From: Alteromonas macleodii
GTDB taxonomy: Bacteria; Pseudomonadota; Gammaproteobacteria; Enterobacterales; Alteromonadaceae
NCBI RefSeq assembly: GCF_903772925.1
Contig: NZ_LR812090.1
Coordinates: 2,934,333-2,998,332, forward strand
Direction: 5' to 3'
DNA: 64,000 nucleotides
Below are positions 45,861 to 56,756 of the stretch, piece after piece. Below the pieces are notes generated by a model. That model had not been told where the DNA came from, ran no database searches, and was given only the letters and a program-made list of their open reading frames with translations. Within the stretch, counting starts at the first letter, position 1; the number at the start of each line of letters is the position of its first letter. A program made the position numbers and the translations under genes.

Positions 45861-46640
45861 ATGATTACCGTGGTGTTTAACCAAAAAGGCGGCGTGGGCA
45901 AATCAACTATAAGCACCAACTTAGCCGCTCAAAGCGCCAAACTGGGCCATAGAACTTTATTAGTAGACTTAGACGCTCAAGGAAATAGCACTCACTACAC
46001 GGGGTTTGACGTCAACGAGCAAAGCCTTACTGTGGCCGATATGTTTAAACAAGTGGTGGGAATATTTAGAACCGCAAAGAAACCGAATGTGTTCGTTCAC
46101 CCTACGCCTTTTGAAAATCTGTTTGTCATGCCGTCCTCACCAGCCTTAGCTGATGTAGAGCGAGAACTTGAATCTCGATACAAAATTTTTAAGCTTAAAG
46201 ATGCGCTGAAGGAGTTAAAAGGGGAATTCGACCATATCTTTATTGATACGCCACCAAATTTTAATTTCTATTCAAAAGCGGCACTTATTGCTGCAGATGG
46301 CTTTTGTGTACCTTTTGATTGTGATGACTTTTCCGCACAAGCTATCGAGCTCTTACTCGACAATGCAACAGAACTTAAAGAGGACCATAACCCAGAACTT
46401 AAGCTATTGGGCATTGTAGTCAATCAATTTAGTAGTCAGGCAAAACTGCCTACAGAACTAGTGCAATCGCTCAAGCAACAAGGGTTGCCAGTGTTAGAAA
46501 GCTATATAAGTGCTACAGTGAAGGTGAAAGAGTCTCATTCTAAGCGTGTGCCGCTGCCCTTCTATCTACCAAAGCACAAGGTCACCGGGCAAATAGAAGC
46601 GTTATTTGAAGCGTTAAACGCAGAAAAACGTAATCACTAG
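45861..46640 (+). CDS. ParA family ATPase (orphan)
   Basis: A 259-residue deviant Walker-A ATPase with 'KGGVGKST' at 9-16 followed by 'NLAAQSAKLGHRTLLVDLDA' and 'DHIFIDTPPNF', as in ParA/MinD proteins that position DNA or protein cargo. The C-terminal part ('SYISATVKVKESHSKRVPLP') is typical of chromosomal ParA-like orphans. No ParB or cargo-type partner is adjacent: on one side lies the siderophore receptor, on the other a small unknown gene in the opposite direction. A ribosome site AAAGG precedes the ATG. Confidence 0.88.
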   Translation: MITVVFNQKGGVGKSTISTNLAAQSAKLGHRTLLVDLDAQGNSTHYTGFDVNEQSLTVADMFKQVVGIFRTAKKPNVFVHPTPFENLFVMPSSPALADVERELESRYKIFKLKDALKELKGEFDHIFIDTPPNFNFYSKAALIAADGFCVPFDCDDFSAQAIELLLDNATELKEDHNPELKLLGIVVNQFSSQAKLPTELVQSLKQQGLPVLESYISATVKVKESHSKRVPLPFYLPKHKVTGQIEALFEALNAEKRNH

Positions 46641-46646
46641 AAATGT

Positions 46647-46886
46647 CTAGACATCAATATCAATGTGTTTGAGTCCGCCGCTGCTGTTGTCTCGCTCTTT
46701 GTCTTTCGAGTTCTCTATTGACGCATCGACTACCTCCGTGCGTTTTATGTCTTGATAGTTGTCGCGATCTTCTTCACTGAGATGCTCAGACTTTTTTGTT
46801 TTCTGCACTTTCTTCACCCGCTCATCGGGTTCCACGGGCACTTTGGTGTTACGAGGCAAAATGGGAAACAGTAAATCGTTGCTCAT
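46647..46886 (-). CDS. Small hydrophilic hypothetical protein
   Basis: A 79-residue, strongly charged protein (many Glu, Asp, Lys, Arg) with a perfect AGGAGG ribosome site 4 bases before the ATG. It begins 'MSNDLLFPILPRNTKVPVEP' and becomes disordered-looking after residue 20. It is convergent with the parA gene, with a gap of 6 bp. Not recognised; a small regulatory or adaptor role is possible but not shown. Confidence 0.65.
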   Translation of the reverse strand: MSNDLLFPILPRNTKVPVEPDERVKKVQKTKKSEHLSEEDRDNYQDIKRTEVVDASIENSKDKERDNSSGGLKHIDIDV

Positions 46887-47095
46887 ACGCCCTCCTAAAA
46901 TGTGTATCTGTTTTATAATTTATCGGCAGCAAAGTGCTCAAAATTATGGTTCACAACTAATTCATAACGAATAGTTTTATTATATGTATATTAATTTAGA
47001 GTTAATGTAGCAAAAGAGTTCAATTTTGCCTTGCAAATCCATGCTCAAACCGCTAATGTTTCAGCCGTTCGAAATTAGGAATTTAATTCATCAAA

Positions 47096-47140
47096 ATGAT
47101 TAACTGCGCGGCGAAACATCACCATCACCACAAAGCATAA
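47096..47140 (+). CDS. hisL: his operon leader peptide
   Basis: A 14-codon peptide MINCAAKHHHHHKA with five consecutive His codons (CAT CAC CAT CAC CAC, 47117-47131), ending at TAA 47138. It is the sensor of transcription attenuation: ribosome stalling at low charged tRNA-His lets RNA polymerase read into hisG. A TAGGA lies 16 bases before the ATG, a loose ribosome site. The attenuator hairpins follow directly. Confidence 0.9.
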   Translation: MINCAAKHHHHHKA

Positions 47141-47155
47141 CCTTTCAGGTTCGTG

Positions 47156-47235
47156 CTGGAAGGTCTATGAATCCTTCCAGTGGCGCAGATAGAAAAATTC
47201 TCGACCCTCGGAAGGAAACTTCCGGGGGTTTTTCG
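47156..47235 (+). promoter_or_regulatory. his operon attenuator
   Basis: Four alternating complementary segments: CTGGAAGG (47156-47163), CCTTCCAG (47173-47180), CGGAAGGA (47209-47216) and CTTCCGGGGG (47219-47228). Segments 1-2 and 2-3 can pair, and 3-4 belong to the terminator CCCTCGGAAG/CTTCCGGGGG (47205-47228, loop GAAA) followed by TTTTT. This is the classic attenuation layout. Confidence 0.88.
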
Positions 47236-47284
47236 TTTTAGGCGCAATCAAAAAGTTAAAACACAACGTGTAAGGAACGTTTCA

Positions 47285-48187
47285 ATGAGTAACAGCAACA
47301 GACTTCGAATTGCCGTACAAAAATCAGGTCGCTTGAGTGATGACAGCATCGCACTTCTTAAAGCTATCGGCATTAAATTGAACATTCGTGATCGCCTGCT
47401 GATTGCGCACTCAACGAACGAGCCAATTGATTTACTTCGCGTACGTGATGACGACATTCCAGGCCTTGTTATGGATGGCGTTTGCGACCTTGGTTTCATT
47501 GGCGAAAATGAGCTTGAAGAAAAAATGCTTGAACGCAAAGCAGCAGGCAAGCCGTTTGAGTATGAAGTATTACGTCGTCTAGACTACGGCGGCTGCAGGC
47601 TGTCAATTGCCGTACCTAATGAGATGGATTACGACGGCATTAAGTCTTTAGAAGGTAAAAAAGTAGCAACCACTTACCCTTACCTTCTTGAGCGCTACTT
47701 CAAAGACCAAGGCATTAACGCAAAAGCTGTAATGCTACAGGGCTCAGTAGAAGTAGCACCTCGCGCTGGTGTAGCTGACGCTATCTGTGACCTTGTATCA
47801 ACAGGCGCAACCCTTGAAGCAAATGGTCTTGTAGAAAAAGATGTCATCTTCCGCAGTAAAGCAGTACTTATCAAACGTACCGACAGCGAACTTAGCGACG
47901 AGAAAGTAACACTGGTTAATCGTCTTATGCCTCGTGTTGATGGGGTATTACTGGCGAAAGAAAGCAAGTACATCATGTTACACGCGCCGAAAGCCTATTT
48001 AGAGCAGGTTAAAAGCCTACTTCCAGGTGCTGAAAACCCAACGGTGCTTCCATTAGCTGGAAATGAAGAGCAAGTAGCTATCCACGTTGTTTCTACAGAA
48101 ACCTTATTCTGGGAAACCATGGAAAAGCTTAAAGCCCTTGGTTGTAGTTCTATTCTTGTAATGCCAATCGAAAAAATGATGGGCTAA
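47285..48187 (+). CDS. hisG: ATP phosphoribosyltransferase
   Basis: A 300-residue long-form HisG, first enzyme of histidine synthesis (ATP + PRPP to phosphoribosyl-ATP) and feedback-inhibited by histidine. The start at ATG 47285 has AAGGA 9 bases upstream; an upstream in-frame start would run through the attenuator and is rejected. Seen: '[16 protein letters not shown]' at the N-terminus and '[20 protein letters not shown]' for PRPP binding, then the C-terminal ACT-like regulatory domain (about 225-300). First gene of the eight-gene his operon. Confidence 0.97.
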   Translation: MSNSNRLRIAVQKSGRLSDDSIALLKAIGIKLNIRDRLLIAHSTNEPIDLLRVRDDDIPGLVMDGVCDLGFIGENELEEKMLERKAAGKPFEYEVLRRLDYGGCRLSIAVPNEMDYDGIKSLEGKKVATTYPYLLERYFKDQGINAKAVMLQGSVEVAPRAGVADAICDLVSTGATLEANGLVEKDVIFRSKAVLIKRTDSELSDEKVTLVNRLMPRVDGVLLAKESKYIMLHAPKAYLEQVKSLLPGAENPTVLPLAGNEEQVAIHVVSTETLFWETMEKLKALGCSSILVMPIEKMMG

Positions 48188-48200
48188 AAGGCAGACAATT

Positions 48201-49505
48201 ATGATTACTTGGTCATCTCTCTCGGCAAATGAGAAAAAACAGGCGCTAGCCCGCCCGGCTATGGCCAATAGCCAACAGTTAAAGCAAACCGTGGGCGAGA
48301 TAATCGCCCGCGTTGAGGCAGATGGTGATGCAGCAGTACTTGATTACACACGTAAATTTGACTGCCCAGATCTCACTGACCTTGTGCTTTCGCAAGAAAA
48401 TATCGATACCCTTGCTGCTAAGGTAACGCCCGAGGTAGCAAGTGCTATCGATACTGCGTTTAACAACATAAAAATGTTTCACGAAGCGCAAATGCCAAGT
48501 GATATTGCGCTAACTACCACACCAGGGGTTAAGTGTGAGCTGCGCTTCACTGCCCTTGACGCAGTAGGTCTTTATATTCCAGGCGGCAGTGCTCCACTTC
48601 CCTCTACCGTGCTGATGCTTGGTGTACCAGCGCTAGTGGCAGGTTGTGAGAACAAACTACTGTGCACACCGCCAAACAAAGAGCAGCTTATCGCCCCTGA
48701 AATTGCCTATGCAGCTAGAAAGTGCGGTATTGATAAGATCTTTTTATGCGGCGGAGCGCAAGCGGTTGCAGCCATGGCGCTAGGTACTGAAACGATTCCT
48801 CAGGTCGATAAAATTTTCGGGCCGGGCAATAGTTTTGTAACTGAAGCAAAACAACTAGTTAGCCAACGCGCTGATGGTGCGGCCATTGATATGCCGGCTG
48901 GTCCATCAGAAGTGTTAGTACTTGCTGATGAATTCGCAAACCCTGAGTTCGTCGCTGCAGACTTACTTTCTCAAGCAGAGCACGGTCCTGACTCGCAGGC
49001 TATTTTGGTATCTAACAGCGCTACGCTCATTGAAGAAGCTAAAGCCGCCGTTGAACGTCAGTTAGCGACCTTATCTCGCGCTGAAATTGCACGCCCTGCT
49101 ATGGAAAATGCACGCTATATACTGGCCGATTCAATTGAACAGGCTATTGAAGCAAGTAACGCTTACGCGGCTGAACACTTAATCGTGCAAATAGAAAACG
49201 CCCGTGATTATTTACCAAAAATTAAATATGCCGGCTCGATTTTCTTAGGCCCTTGGTCGCCAGAATCTGCAGGCGACTATGCGTCAGGCACTAACCACGT
49301 GCTGCCCACATACGGCTATGCTAAGAATTACTCTAGCCTTGGTCTGTTGGACTTTATGCGTCGCTACACGATTCAAGAGTTAAGTGAAGACGGCATGCGC
49401 AATTTAGGCCCTGCAATTATGGCACTAGCGGCAGCAGAAGGATTAGACGCCCACGAACAGGCTGTTGCACTTCGTATGCAGGCACTTAAGCAGGGAGACG
49501 CCTAA
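48201..49505 (+). CDS. hisD: Histidinol dehydrogenase
   Basis: A 434-residue zinc- and NAD-dependent enzyme that oxidises histidinol to histidine in two steps, the last of the pathway. Seen: 'LYIPGGSAPLPSTVLM', 'KIFGPGNSFVTEAK' and the His/Asp zinc site region 'AEHGPDSQAILV' plus 'EHLIVQIENA'. Its stop codon overlaps the hisC start by one base (TAATG), 13 bp behind hisG. Confidence 0.97.
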   Translation: MITWSSLSANEKKQALARPAMANSQQLKQTVGEIIARVEADGDAAVLDYTRKFDCPDLTDLVLSQENIDTLAAKVTPEVASAIDTAFNNIKMFHEAQMPSDIALTTTPGVKCELRFTALDAVGLYIPGGSAPLPSTVLMLGVPALVAGCENKLLCTPPNKEQLIAPEIAYAARKCGIDKIFLCGGAQAVAAMALGTETIPQVDKIFGPGNSFVTEAKQLVSQRADGAAIDMPAGPSEVLVLADEFANPEFVAADLLSQAEHGPDSQAILVSNSATLIEEAKAAVERQLATLSRAEIARPAMENARYILADSIEQAIEASNAYAAEHLIVQIENARDYLPKIKYAGSIFLGPWSPESAGDYASGTNHVLPTYGYAKNYSSLGLLDFMRRYTIQELSEDGMRNLGPAIMALAAAEGLDAHEQAVALRMQALKQGDA

Positions 49506-50584
49506 TGTCGTCACTTATCGATAACCTAATCAACGACAACCTTGTGCCGCTAAAGCCGTATGAATCGGCGCGTCGCTTGTTTTCAGGCGGTCAAGATTGG
49601 CTTAATGCCAACGAGTCACCTTATGCTAATGAATACAGCGTTAATAGCAGTAACTTTAACCGCTATCCGTCGTGTCAGCCTGAAGCGGTAGTGAGTGGTT
49701 ACGCCAATTATGCAGGCCTTGATAAGTCGCAGCTAATCGTTACTCGTGGTGCAGATGAAGGCATTGAATTGCTTATTCGTACCTTCTGTACGCCGGGTAA
49801 AGATAAGATTCTTATCTGCCCGCCTACCTACGGTATGTATGCAATCAGCGCTGAAACCTGCGATGTGGGCATTAAAAAAGTCCCTTTAAACGATGATTTC
49901 AGCTTGAATGTAAATGCCGTTTGCGCCGAAGAAGACGTGAATGTGATTTTCATCTGCGCGCCAAATAACCCAACCGGTACGCCGGTCGCTCGCGAAGACA
50001 TTAAAACTGTACTTAATCACTTTGCCGATAAAGCGCTCGTTGTTGTCGATGAAGCGTACATTGAGTTCGATGCTGACAATACCTGGGCAAATGAGATAAA
50101 CAACTACCCTAACCTTGTTGTACTTCGTACGCTTTCGAAAGCGTTTGCGCTTGCTGGGCTTCGCTGTGGTTTTACACTCGCTCAGGCACCGGTGATTCAA
50201 GCTCTACTTAAAGTGATAGCGCCCTATCCTATCCCAGAGCCAGTGGCGCAGATTGCCGCGCAAGCATTATCGGCCGAGTCATTAACGTTACTTGAGCTAC
50301 AGGTTGCAACGCTCAACCGCGAAAAAGAAACATTAGCTGAAGCGTTAGAAGCGGTTGAAGGCTTTGAGCTAGTTGGTGACAGGCGAGCAAACTTCATTTT
50401 GTTCCGCTATGCAAAAGCGCAAGCACTAATGCAATACTTGGTAAGCCAAGGCATGCTTATTCGCGACCAATCGAAGCAGCTTAATTTACAAAACTGTTTA
50501 CGCGTAAGCATAGGCACAGAAGAACAAAATCAGCGTCTAATGCAGTTGATTAACGAATTTAAAAATAGTGAGGATGCGGCATGA
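49505..50584 (+). CDS. hisC: Histidinol-phosphate aminotransferase
   Basis: A 359-residue PLP-dependent class I/II aminotransferase converting imidazole acetol phosphate to histidinol phosphate. Seen: '[14 protein letters not shown]' near the N-terminus, 'APNNPTGTP' and the PLP-lysine in '[16 protein letters not shown]'. One-base overlap with hisD and four-base overlap with hisB. Confidence 0.97.
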   Translation: MSSLIDNLINDNLVPLKPYESARRLFSGGQDWLNANESPYANEYSVNSSNFNRYPSCQPEAVVSGYANYAGLDKSQLIVTRGADEGIELLIRTFCTPGKDKILICPPTYGMYAISAETCDVGIKKVPLNDDFSLNVNAVCAEEDVNVIFICAPNNPTGTPVAREDIKTVLNHFADKALVVVDEAYIEFDADNTWANEINNYPNLVVLRTLSKAFALAGLRCGFTLAQAPVIQALLKVIAPYPIPEPVAQIAAQALSAESLTLLELQVATLNREKETLAEALEAVEGFELVGDRRANFILFRYAKAQALMQYLVSQGMLIRDQSKQLNLQNCLRVSIGTEEQNQRLMQLINEFKNSEDAA

Positions 50585-51650
50585 GTCAGCAAGCCATTTT
50601 ATTTATTGACCGCGACGGTACACTTGTTGAAGAGCCGCCAGTCGATAAGCAATTAGACAGTCTTGAAAAGCTGGTTTTCGAGCCAAACGTCATTCCCGTG
50701 TTGCTAAAGCTTAAAGCAGCTGGGTTTAAACTCGTTATGGTAAGTAACCAAGACGGCTTGGGTACAGACAGTTTCCCGCAAGAAGACTTCGACAAGCCAC
50801 ACAATGCCATGATGGCGATTTTTGAAAGTCAGGGTGTAGTGTTTGACGACGTACTTATTTGCCCGCACTTCGATGCTGATAACTGCACATGCCGCAAACC
50901 AAAGCTTGGCTTAGTGCAAGAATATTTGCAGCAGGGCAAAGTGGACTTCACCCGCTCTTTTGTAATTGGTGACAGAATTACCGACGTACAGCTTGCTGAA
51001 AACATGGGTATTCGCAGCTTTCAGTACAATCGTGAAAGCTTAAACTGGAACGATATTCAGAAAACCTTGCTGGCGTCTTCACGTATTGCAGAAGTAGTAC
51101 GCACCACTTCTGAAACCGACATTCGCGTGCGTGTAGATCTTGATTCGCAGGCCAAGTCGACTATTCAAACCGGCATGGGCTTTTTTGACCATATGCTCGA
51201 TCAGATTGCTACACACGGTGGTTTTGAATTAAACCTGACTACCAATGGCGATTTGCACATTGACGATCACCACAGCGTGGAAGATACCGCCCTTGCTTTA
51301 GGCGAAGCCCTTAAAAAGGCCCTAGGTGATAAACGCGGTATTGGCCGTTTTGGCTTTGCATTACCAATGGATGAGTGTCGTGCTGAATGTATCATGGATA
51401 TTTCAAACCGCCCTCACCTTAAATTTGATGCAGAGTTTAGTCGCGACCAAGTTGGCGAAATGGCTACTGAAATGGTACCGCACTTCTTCTACTCGCTAGC
51501 GCAAAGTATGGGGCTGTCACTGCACCTTTCCACCAGCGAAGGTAACGCTCACCACCAGGTAGAAAGCCTGTTTAAAGTATTTGGTCGTGCCCTTCGCCAA
51601 GCAATTACGCGCCAGGGTGATGCATTACCAAGCAGTAAAGGAGCACTGTA

Positions 51651-51651
<1 letters not shown>
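50581..51651 (+). CDS. hisB: Bifunctional histidinol-phosphatase / imidazoleglycerol-phosphate dehydratase
   Basis: A 356-residue fusion enzyme. The N-terminal HAD phosphatase has '[13 protein letters not shown]' (Asp10 nucleophile, Asp12) and a zinc loop '[15 protein letters not shown]'. The C-terminal dehydratase domain (about 168-356) has the metal-binding '[12 protein letters not shown]' and '[18 protein letters not shown]' motifs. The fused form is typical of gammaproteobacteria. ATGA overlap with hisC and one-base overlap with hisH. Confidence 0.97.
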
Positions 51652-53807
<2,156 letters not shown>

Positions 53808-53811
<4 letters not shown>

Positions 53812-54425
53812 TCATTACTAATGAAAACAGCAATAAACTAGCTTGGGACAAAATGGATAACCTGCTACCTGCCATAGTGCAAGACGCACTATCAGGCAAA
53901 GTATTAATGCAAGGCTACATGGACCAAGATGCGCTAGCGAAAACCCTTGAAACAGGTAAAGTAACCTTTTTCAGCCGCTCGAAACAGCGCCTTTGGACTA
54001 AGGGTGAAACCTCAGGTAACACGCTAGATTTAGTGAGCGTTGCCTGCGATTGCGACCAAGATTCACTATTGGTACTAGCTAACCCTAACGGCCCGACGTG
54101 CCATACAGGCGTTGAAAGCTGTTGGTTCGACGGCAACACACCCGCATTTACCTTTCTTGCAGATTTAGAACGTGTCTTGGCTGCTCGTAAAGATGCCGAC
54201 CCTAAAAGCAGCTACACCGCAAGCCTTTATAACAAAGGCATTAAGCGCATAGCTCAGAAGGTAGGTGAAGAAGGCGTTGAAACCGCACTAGCAGCTACTG
54301 TGCACGACAAAGAAGAGCTTAAAAACGAGGCCGCTGATTTGTTGTATCACTTAACTGTACTGCTTCAAGCAAGCGATATGTCACTAAACGATGCGCTAGA
54401 TGTGCTTCGCGAGCGTCATAAGTAA
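53808..54425 (+). CDS. hisI: Bifunctional phosphoribosyl-AMP cyclohydrolase / phosphoribosyl-ATP pyrophosphatase
   Basis: A 205-residue fusion of HisI and HisE, carrying steps 2 and 3 of the pathway. GTG 53808 overlaps the hisF stop (GTGA). The cyclohydrolase half (1-110) has '[16 protein letters not shown]', metal-binding '[10 protein letters not shown]' and 'CHTGVESCW'. The pyrophosphatase half (about 115-205) has '[13 protein letters not shown]' and '[14 protein letters not shown]'. It is the last gene of the operon, and an IS element now stands between it and the terminator. Confidence 0.97.
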
Positions 54426-54452
54426 GCAGCACTCGCACTTACATATTAAAGT

Positions 54453-54461
54453 ACTCTGACC
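54453..54461 (+). repeat. Left 9-bp target site duplication of the IS element
   Basis: ACTCTGACC, repeated exactly at 55796-55804 on the other side of the element. Nine bases is the duplication length known for many IS4-family (IS10-like) elements. Confidence 0.92.
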
Positions 54462-54526
54462 CTGAGGTATCCCCACAAATAATGTAACGATATCAGTAAG
54501 ATAAAAAAGACAGGAACATTCATGAC

Positions 54527-54553
54527 GTTTGGTGATCAGATCAATCGCCAAAC
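54527..54553 (+). repeat. 10-bp inverted repeat before the transposase start
   Basis: GTTTGGTGAT (54527-54536) and ATCGCCAAAC (54544-54553) pair with one G-U, loop CAGATCA, ending 21 bp before the transposase ATG. A translational shield against read-through transcripts, as known in IS10-like elements, is an inference. Confidence 0.6.
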
Positions 54554-54573
54554 TTCACCGAGACCAAACAACC

Positions 54574-55770
54574 ATGAATGCCCTATCTATTGTGAACAAA
54601 GTCGTTACGCTTGTCAGCTACAATATGCATAAAACACGTCTAAATGCGGTCACGGCGTGCGTCAAAAGTCTGCTTAATGGAAGCGCTGCAACCGTAACCA
54701 GCATAGGTCGAGGGATAAACACTAAAGCCTTTGAAAAACATAGAATTAAACGTGCAGACCGCTTGCTCTCAAATCCGCATTTACTAAGTGAAACACCGCT
54801 CATCTATGCATCTATATGCCAACTATTTTGCGGCAACACAACACGCCCTGTTATCTCAATCGACTGGTCAGATTTAGACGACCGCAAAGCGCATTTTCTT
54901 TTACGTGCAGCAATATCTCTGAAAGGAAGGCCCATCACACTTTACCAAGAAGTACATTGCAACAAGACCAAAGAGAAACCTGCTACACACAAGGCATTTT
55001 TAAAGGCGTTACACGCTATATTACCTTCAAATTGCCGACCCATTATCGTTACCGATGCAGGGTATAAATCGCCTTGGTTCAGAGAAGTTAGGGCCCTAGG
55101 ATGGGACATTGTTGGGCGTATCCGCAAGCCACATCTTTATTCGCTTGATAGAGGAAATACGTGGCAATGTATTCGTCGTTTATACGCACAAGCAACCTGT
55201 CGACCGAAGCGTTTTGATAACAGCCAAATAGTAAGGAGCAACCCCTTTACCTGCACGCTAGTTCTTTTTAAACAGAAATCTAAAGGGCGTCATGCTTCAA
55301 ATCCAGATGGTACACGTAAAGCCTCAAAACGCTCAAAAGTGCATGCACAAGGTGCAAAAGATCCATGGCTATTAGCGACATCACTGGCACCTCATCGAAG
55401 CTTATCGAAGCAAGTAGTAGCCATTTACAGGCAACGAATGCAAATTGAAGAAGGCTTTAGAGACATGAAAAGCACGAAGTTCGGGCTTGGCTATGAACAG
55501 AATAAAAGCGTGAAAAAGCAACGTCTAATAATACTGATATTGCTGACAACGTTAGCGTCACTCGTGGCTATATTACTGGGTATGGTGCTCGTCTCATCGA
55601 ATAGGCATCGGCGCTTCCAAGCCAATACCGAAACCAGAAGCGTGCTGTCATTCCATTACCTTGGACTCAGGGCTGTCGCTTGTCGAATGCGATTTACTAT
55701 GCGACAGTGGAAAGCTGCACTCAAATGGTACAGCTCCATAGTTGACGCAGCCTGGGCCGGAGACACATGA
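54574..55770 (+). CDS. IS4-family transposase
   Basis: A 398-residue DDE transposase counted from ATG 54574 (an in-frame TTG 45 bp upstream is less likely). The catalytic residues are Asp97 ('SIDWSDLD'), Asp161 ('IVTDAGYKS') and Glu292 inside the Y-x2-R-x3-E-x6-K signature (Tyr285, Arg288, Glu292, Lys299), which defines the IS4 family. A basic region around 230-260 separates the second Asp and the Glu. No frameshift or stop is seen, so the gene should be active. Confidence 0.92.
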   Translation: MNALSIVNKVVTLVSYNMHKTRLNAVTACVKSLLNGSAATVTSIGRGINTKAFEKHRIKRADRLLSNPHLLSETPLIYASICQLFCGNTTRPVISIDWSDLDDRKAHFLLRAAISLKGRPITLYQEVHCNKTKEKPATHKAFLKALHAILPSNCRPIIVTDAGYKSPWFREVRALGWDIVGRIRKPHLYSLDRGNTWQCIRRLYAQATCRPKRFDNSQIVRSNPFTCTLVLFKQKSKGRHASNPDGTRKASKRSKVHAQGAKDPWLLATSLAPHRSLSKQVVAIYRQRMQIEEGFRDMKSTKFGLGYEQNKSVKKQRLIILILLTTLASLVAILLGMVLVSSNRHRRFQANTETRSVLSFHYLGLRAVACRMRFTMRQWKAALKWYSSIVDAAWAGDT

Positions 55771-55795
55771 AACTAAATTCGTGGGGATCCCTCAG

Positions 55796-55804
55796 ACTCT
55801 GACC
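55796..55804 (+). repeat. Right 9-bp target site duplication
   Basis: ACTCTGACC, identical to 54453-54461. Its last four bases are also the first bases of the his terminator stem, so the duplication rebuilt the terminator on the right side. Confidence 0.92.
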
Positions 55805-55842
55805 CCCGATAATTTAATCGAATGATTATCGAGGGTCTTTTT
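55801..55842 (+). terminator. his operon terminator, now behind the IS
   Basis: GACCCCCGATAAT (55801-55813) and ATTATCGAGGGTC (55825-55837) form a 13-bp stem with one mismatch, followed by TTTTT. Before the insertion it stood about 27 bp behind hisI; it now lies 30 bp behind the transposase stop. Confidence 0.85.
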
Positions 55843-55866
55843 ATTTGTCAGTTAACCACTTAGCAT

Positions 55867-56172
55867 TTAGTCAAACCTTCGAAATTGACTCTCACATGGA
55901 ATGCCATCGTCATCACCATCCATTTTCGTATTAGGGCAATTTTTCAGAAAGTACTTTGCCTCTTCATACGACGACATTTGACTGCAATATTGTCGTCCGT
56001 CGCACATAAAAGAAACGCGCTCAGGTTGAGTGAGACGCTCTTGAGTAAGCACCTCTTGAGTAGAAAGTTGATTTCGGTCCGATAGATTATCTGAGTATGG
56101 ATGGCTGCTGTTTTCGAGGTAAAGTTTCACGCCAAAGACAACGACTAAAATAAGTAACAGTTTATTCAACAT
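55867..56172 (-). CDS. Small membrane-anchored Excalibur-domain protein
   Basis: A 101-residue protein with an N-terminal signal anchor (about 3-19) and a C-terminal Excalibur calcium-binding motif: 'DGDDDGIPCES' following 'YCSQMSSYEEAKYFLKNC' (about 60-98). Excalibur domains usually accompany surface nucleases or cell-wall proteins; here it stands alone. The downstream end faces the his terminator. The ribosome site is weak (GGGACG). Confidence 0.8.
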   Translation of the reverse strand: MLNKLLLILVVVFGVKLYLENSSHPYSDNLSDRNQLSTQEVLTQERLTQPERVSFMCDGRQYCSQMSSYEEAKYFLKNCPNTKMDGDDDGIPCESQFRRFD

Positions 56173-56407
56173 AGTATTTTTCGTCCCTGAATGATTCGCT
56201 TGCCTACTTATTCGGTCTAGATAGCGTTAACATTTTCATGCACTAATGACTGCTATTATTAACTAGGCATTTACTAAAATTATGCGTAACACCTCTATTC
56301 TACTGTTTTGAAGACCAATAGCCAATGATGAAATAGCGACACATTCTATTAAGCAACATTCGCCATAAGCTTACTAAGCCCCTTTCTCATTTAGTAAACG
56401 ACTTAGG

Positions 56408-56653
56408 TTACTTAAATGCGCTTAACATTGATAAATTGAGCTTATTCCCAATAATCGATAACAAGCTTTTCCTGTTCAGCTTAAATGTGTCGCCATGTTG
56501 CTCCAAACAAGCTATTTTTGATAAATTTTTTAAGTCGCCCTCGCTATTCCTGAAAACTCCAAAGCTTTCTTCACTAGCAACAACACTTTTGTTTTTATTG
56601 GCTTGCAACAAAGTTGAATCTATCTTTTTCGCAGTTTTAGGAAGCTTTCTCAT
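56408..56653 (-). CDS. Hypothetical small protein, doubtful
   Basis: An 81-codon frame with ATG 56653 and a weak ribosome site (GTGAGA). The product is basic and polar, with a C-terminal 'LNLSMLSAFK' helix; not recognised. A comparable frame exists on the other strand (56436-56657). Base composition is AT-rich like its surroundings. It may be non-coding; between 56173 and 56756 I see nothing else. Confidence 0.35.
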   Translation of the reverse strand: MRKLPKTAKKIDSTLLQANKNKSVVASEESFGVFRNSEGDLKNLSKIACLEQHGDTFKLNRKSLLSIIGNKLNLSMLSAFK

Positions 56654-56756
56654 ATAAGTCTCACTGAATGTATTTGAGACTAGTTTCTGTTTTTGAGCTT
56701 TACATGACCAACGATAAAAGTTAACTTTAAATATTAGGTGAACTTATATTTCGACT

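Larger units (their letters stand above)
54462..55795 (+). mobile_element. Complete IS4-family insertion sequence (1334 bp)
   Basis: The element is bounded by terminal inverted repeats: left CTGAGGTATCCCCACAAAT and right (reverse complement) CTGAGGGATCCCCACGAAT, 17 of 19 identical. A 9-bp direct repeat ACTCTGACC flanks it. One intact transposase gene fills it, in the same direction as his. The intact ends, ORF and exact target duplications suggest a recent insertion. The target lies right at the upstream edge of the his operon terminator. I cannot name the element. Confidence 0.92.

Noticed and set aside
47117..47131. Five consecutive His codons as a metal-binding tag or small metal-responsive peptide
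   Set aside because: The position ahead of an alternating-hairpin terminator and hisG shows that it is the his leader.
47180..47284. N-terminal extension of hisG by 35 codons
   Set aside because: It would run through the attenuator terminator; ATG 47285 has AAGGA and matches the normal HisG N-terminus.
56436..56657. 73-codon frame on the plus strand opposite the doubtful 81-codon gene
   Set aside because: Weak start and no features; at most one of the two strands can be coding and neither is strong.
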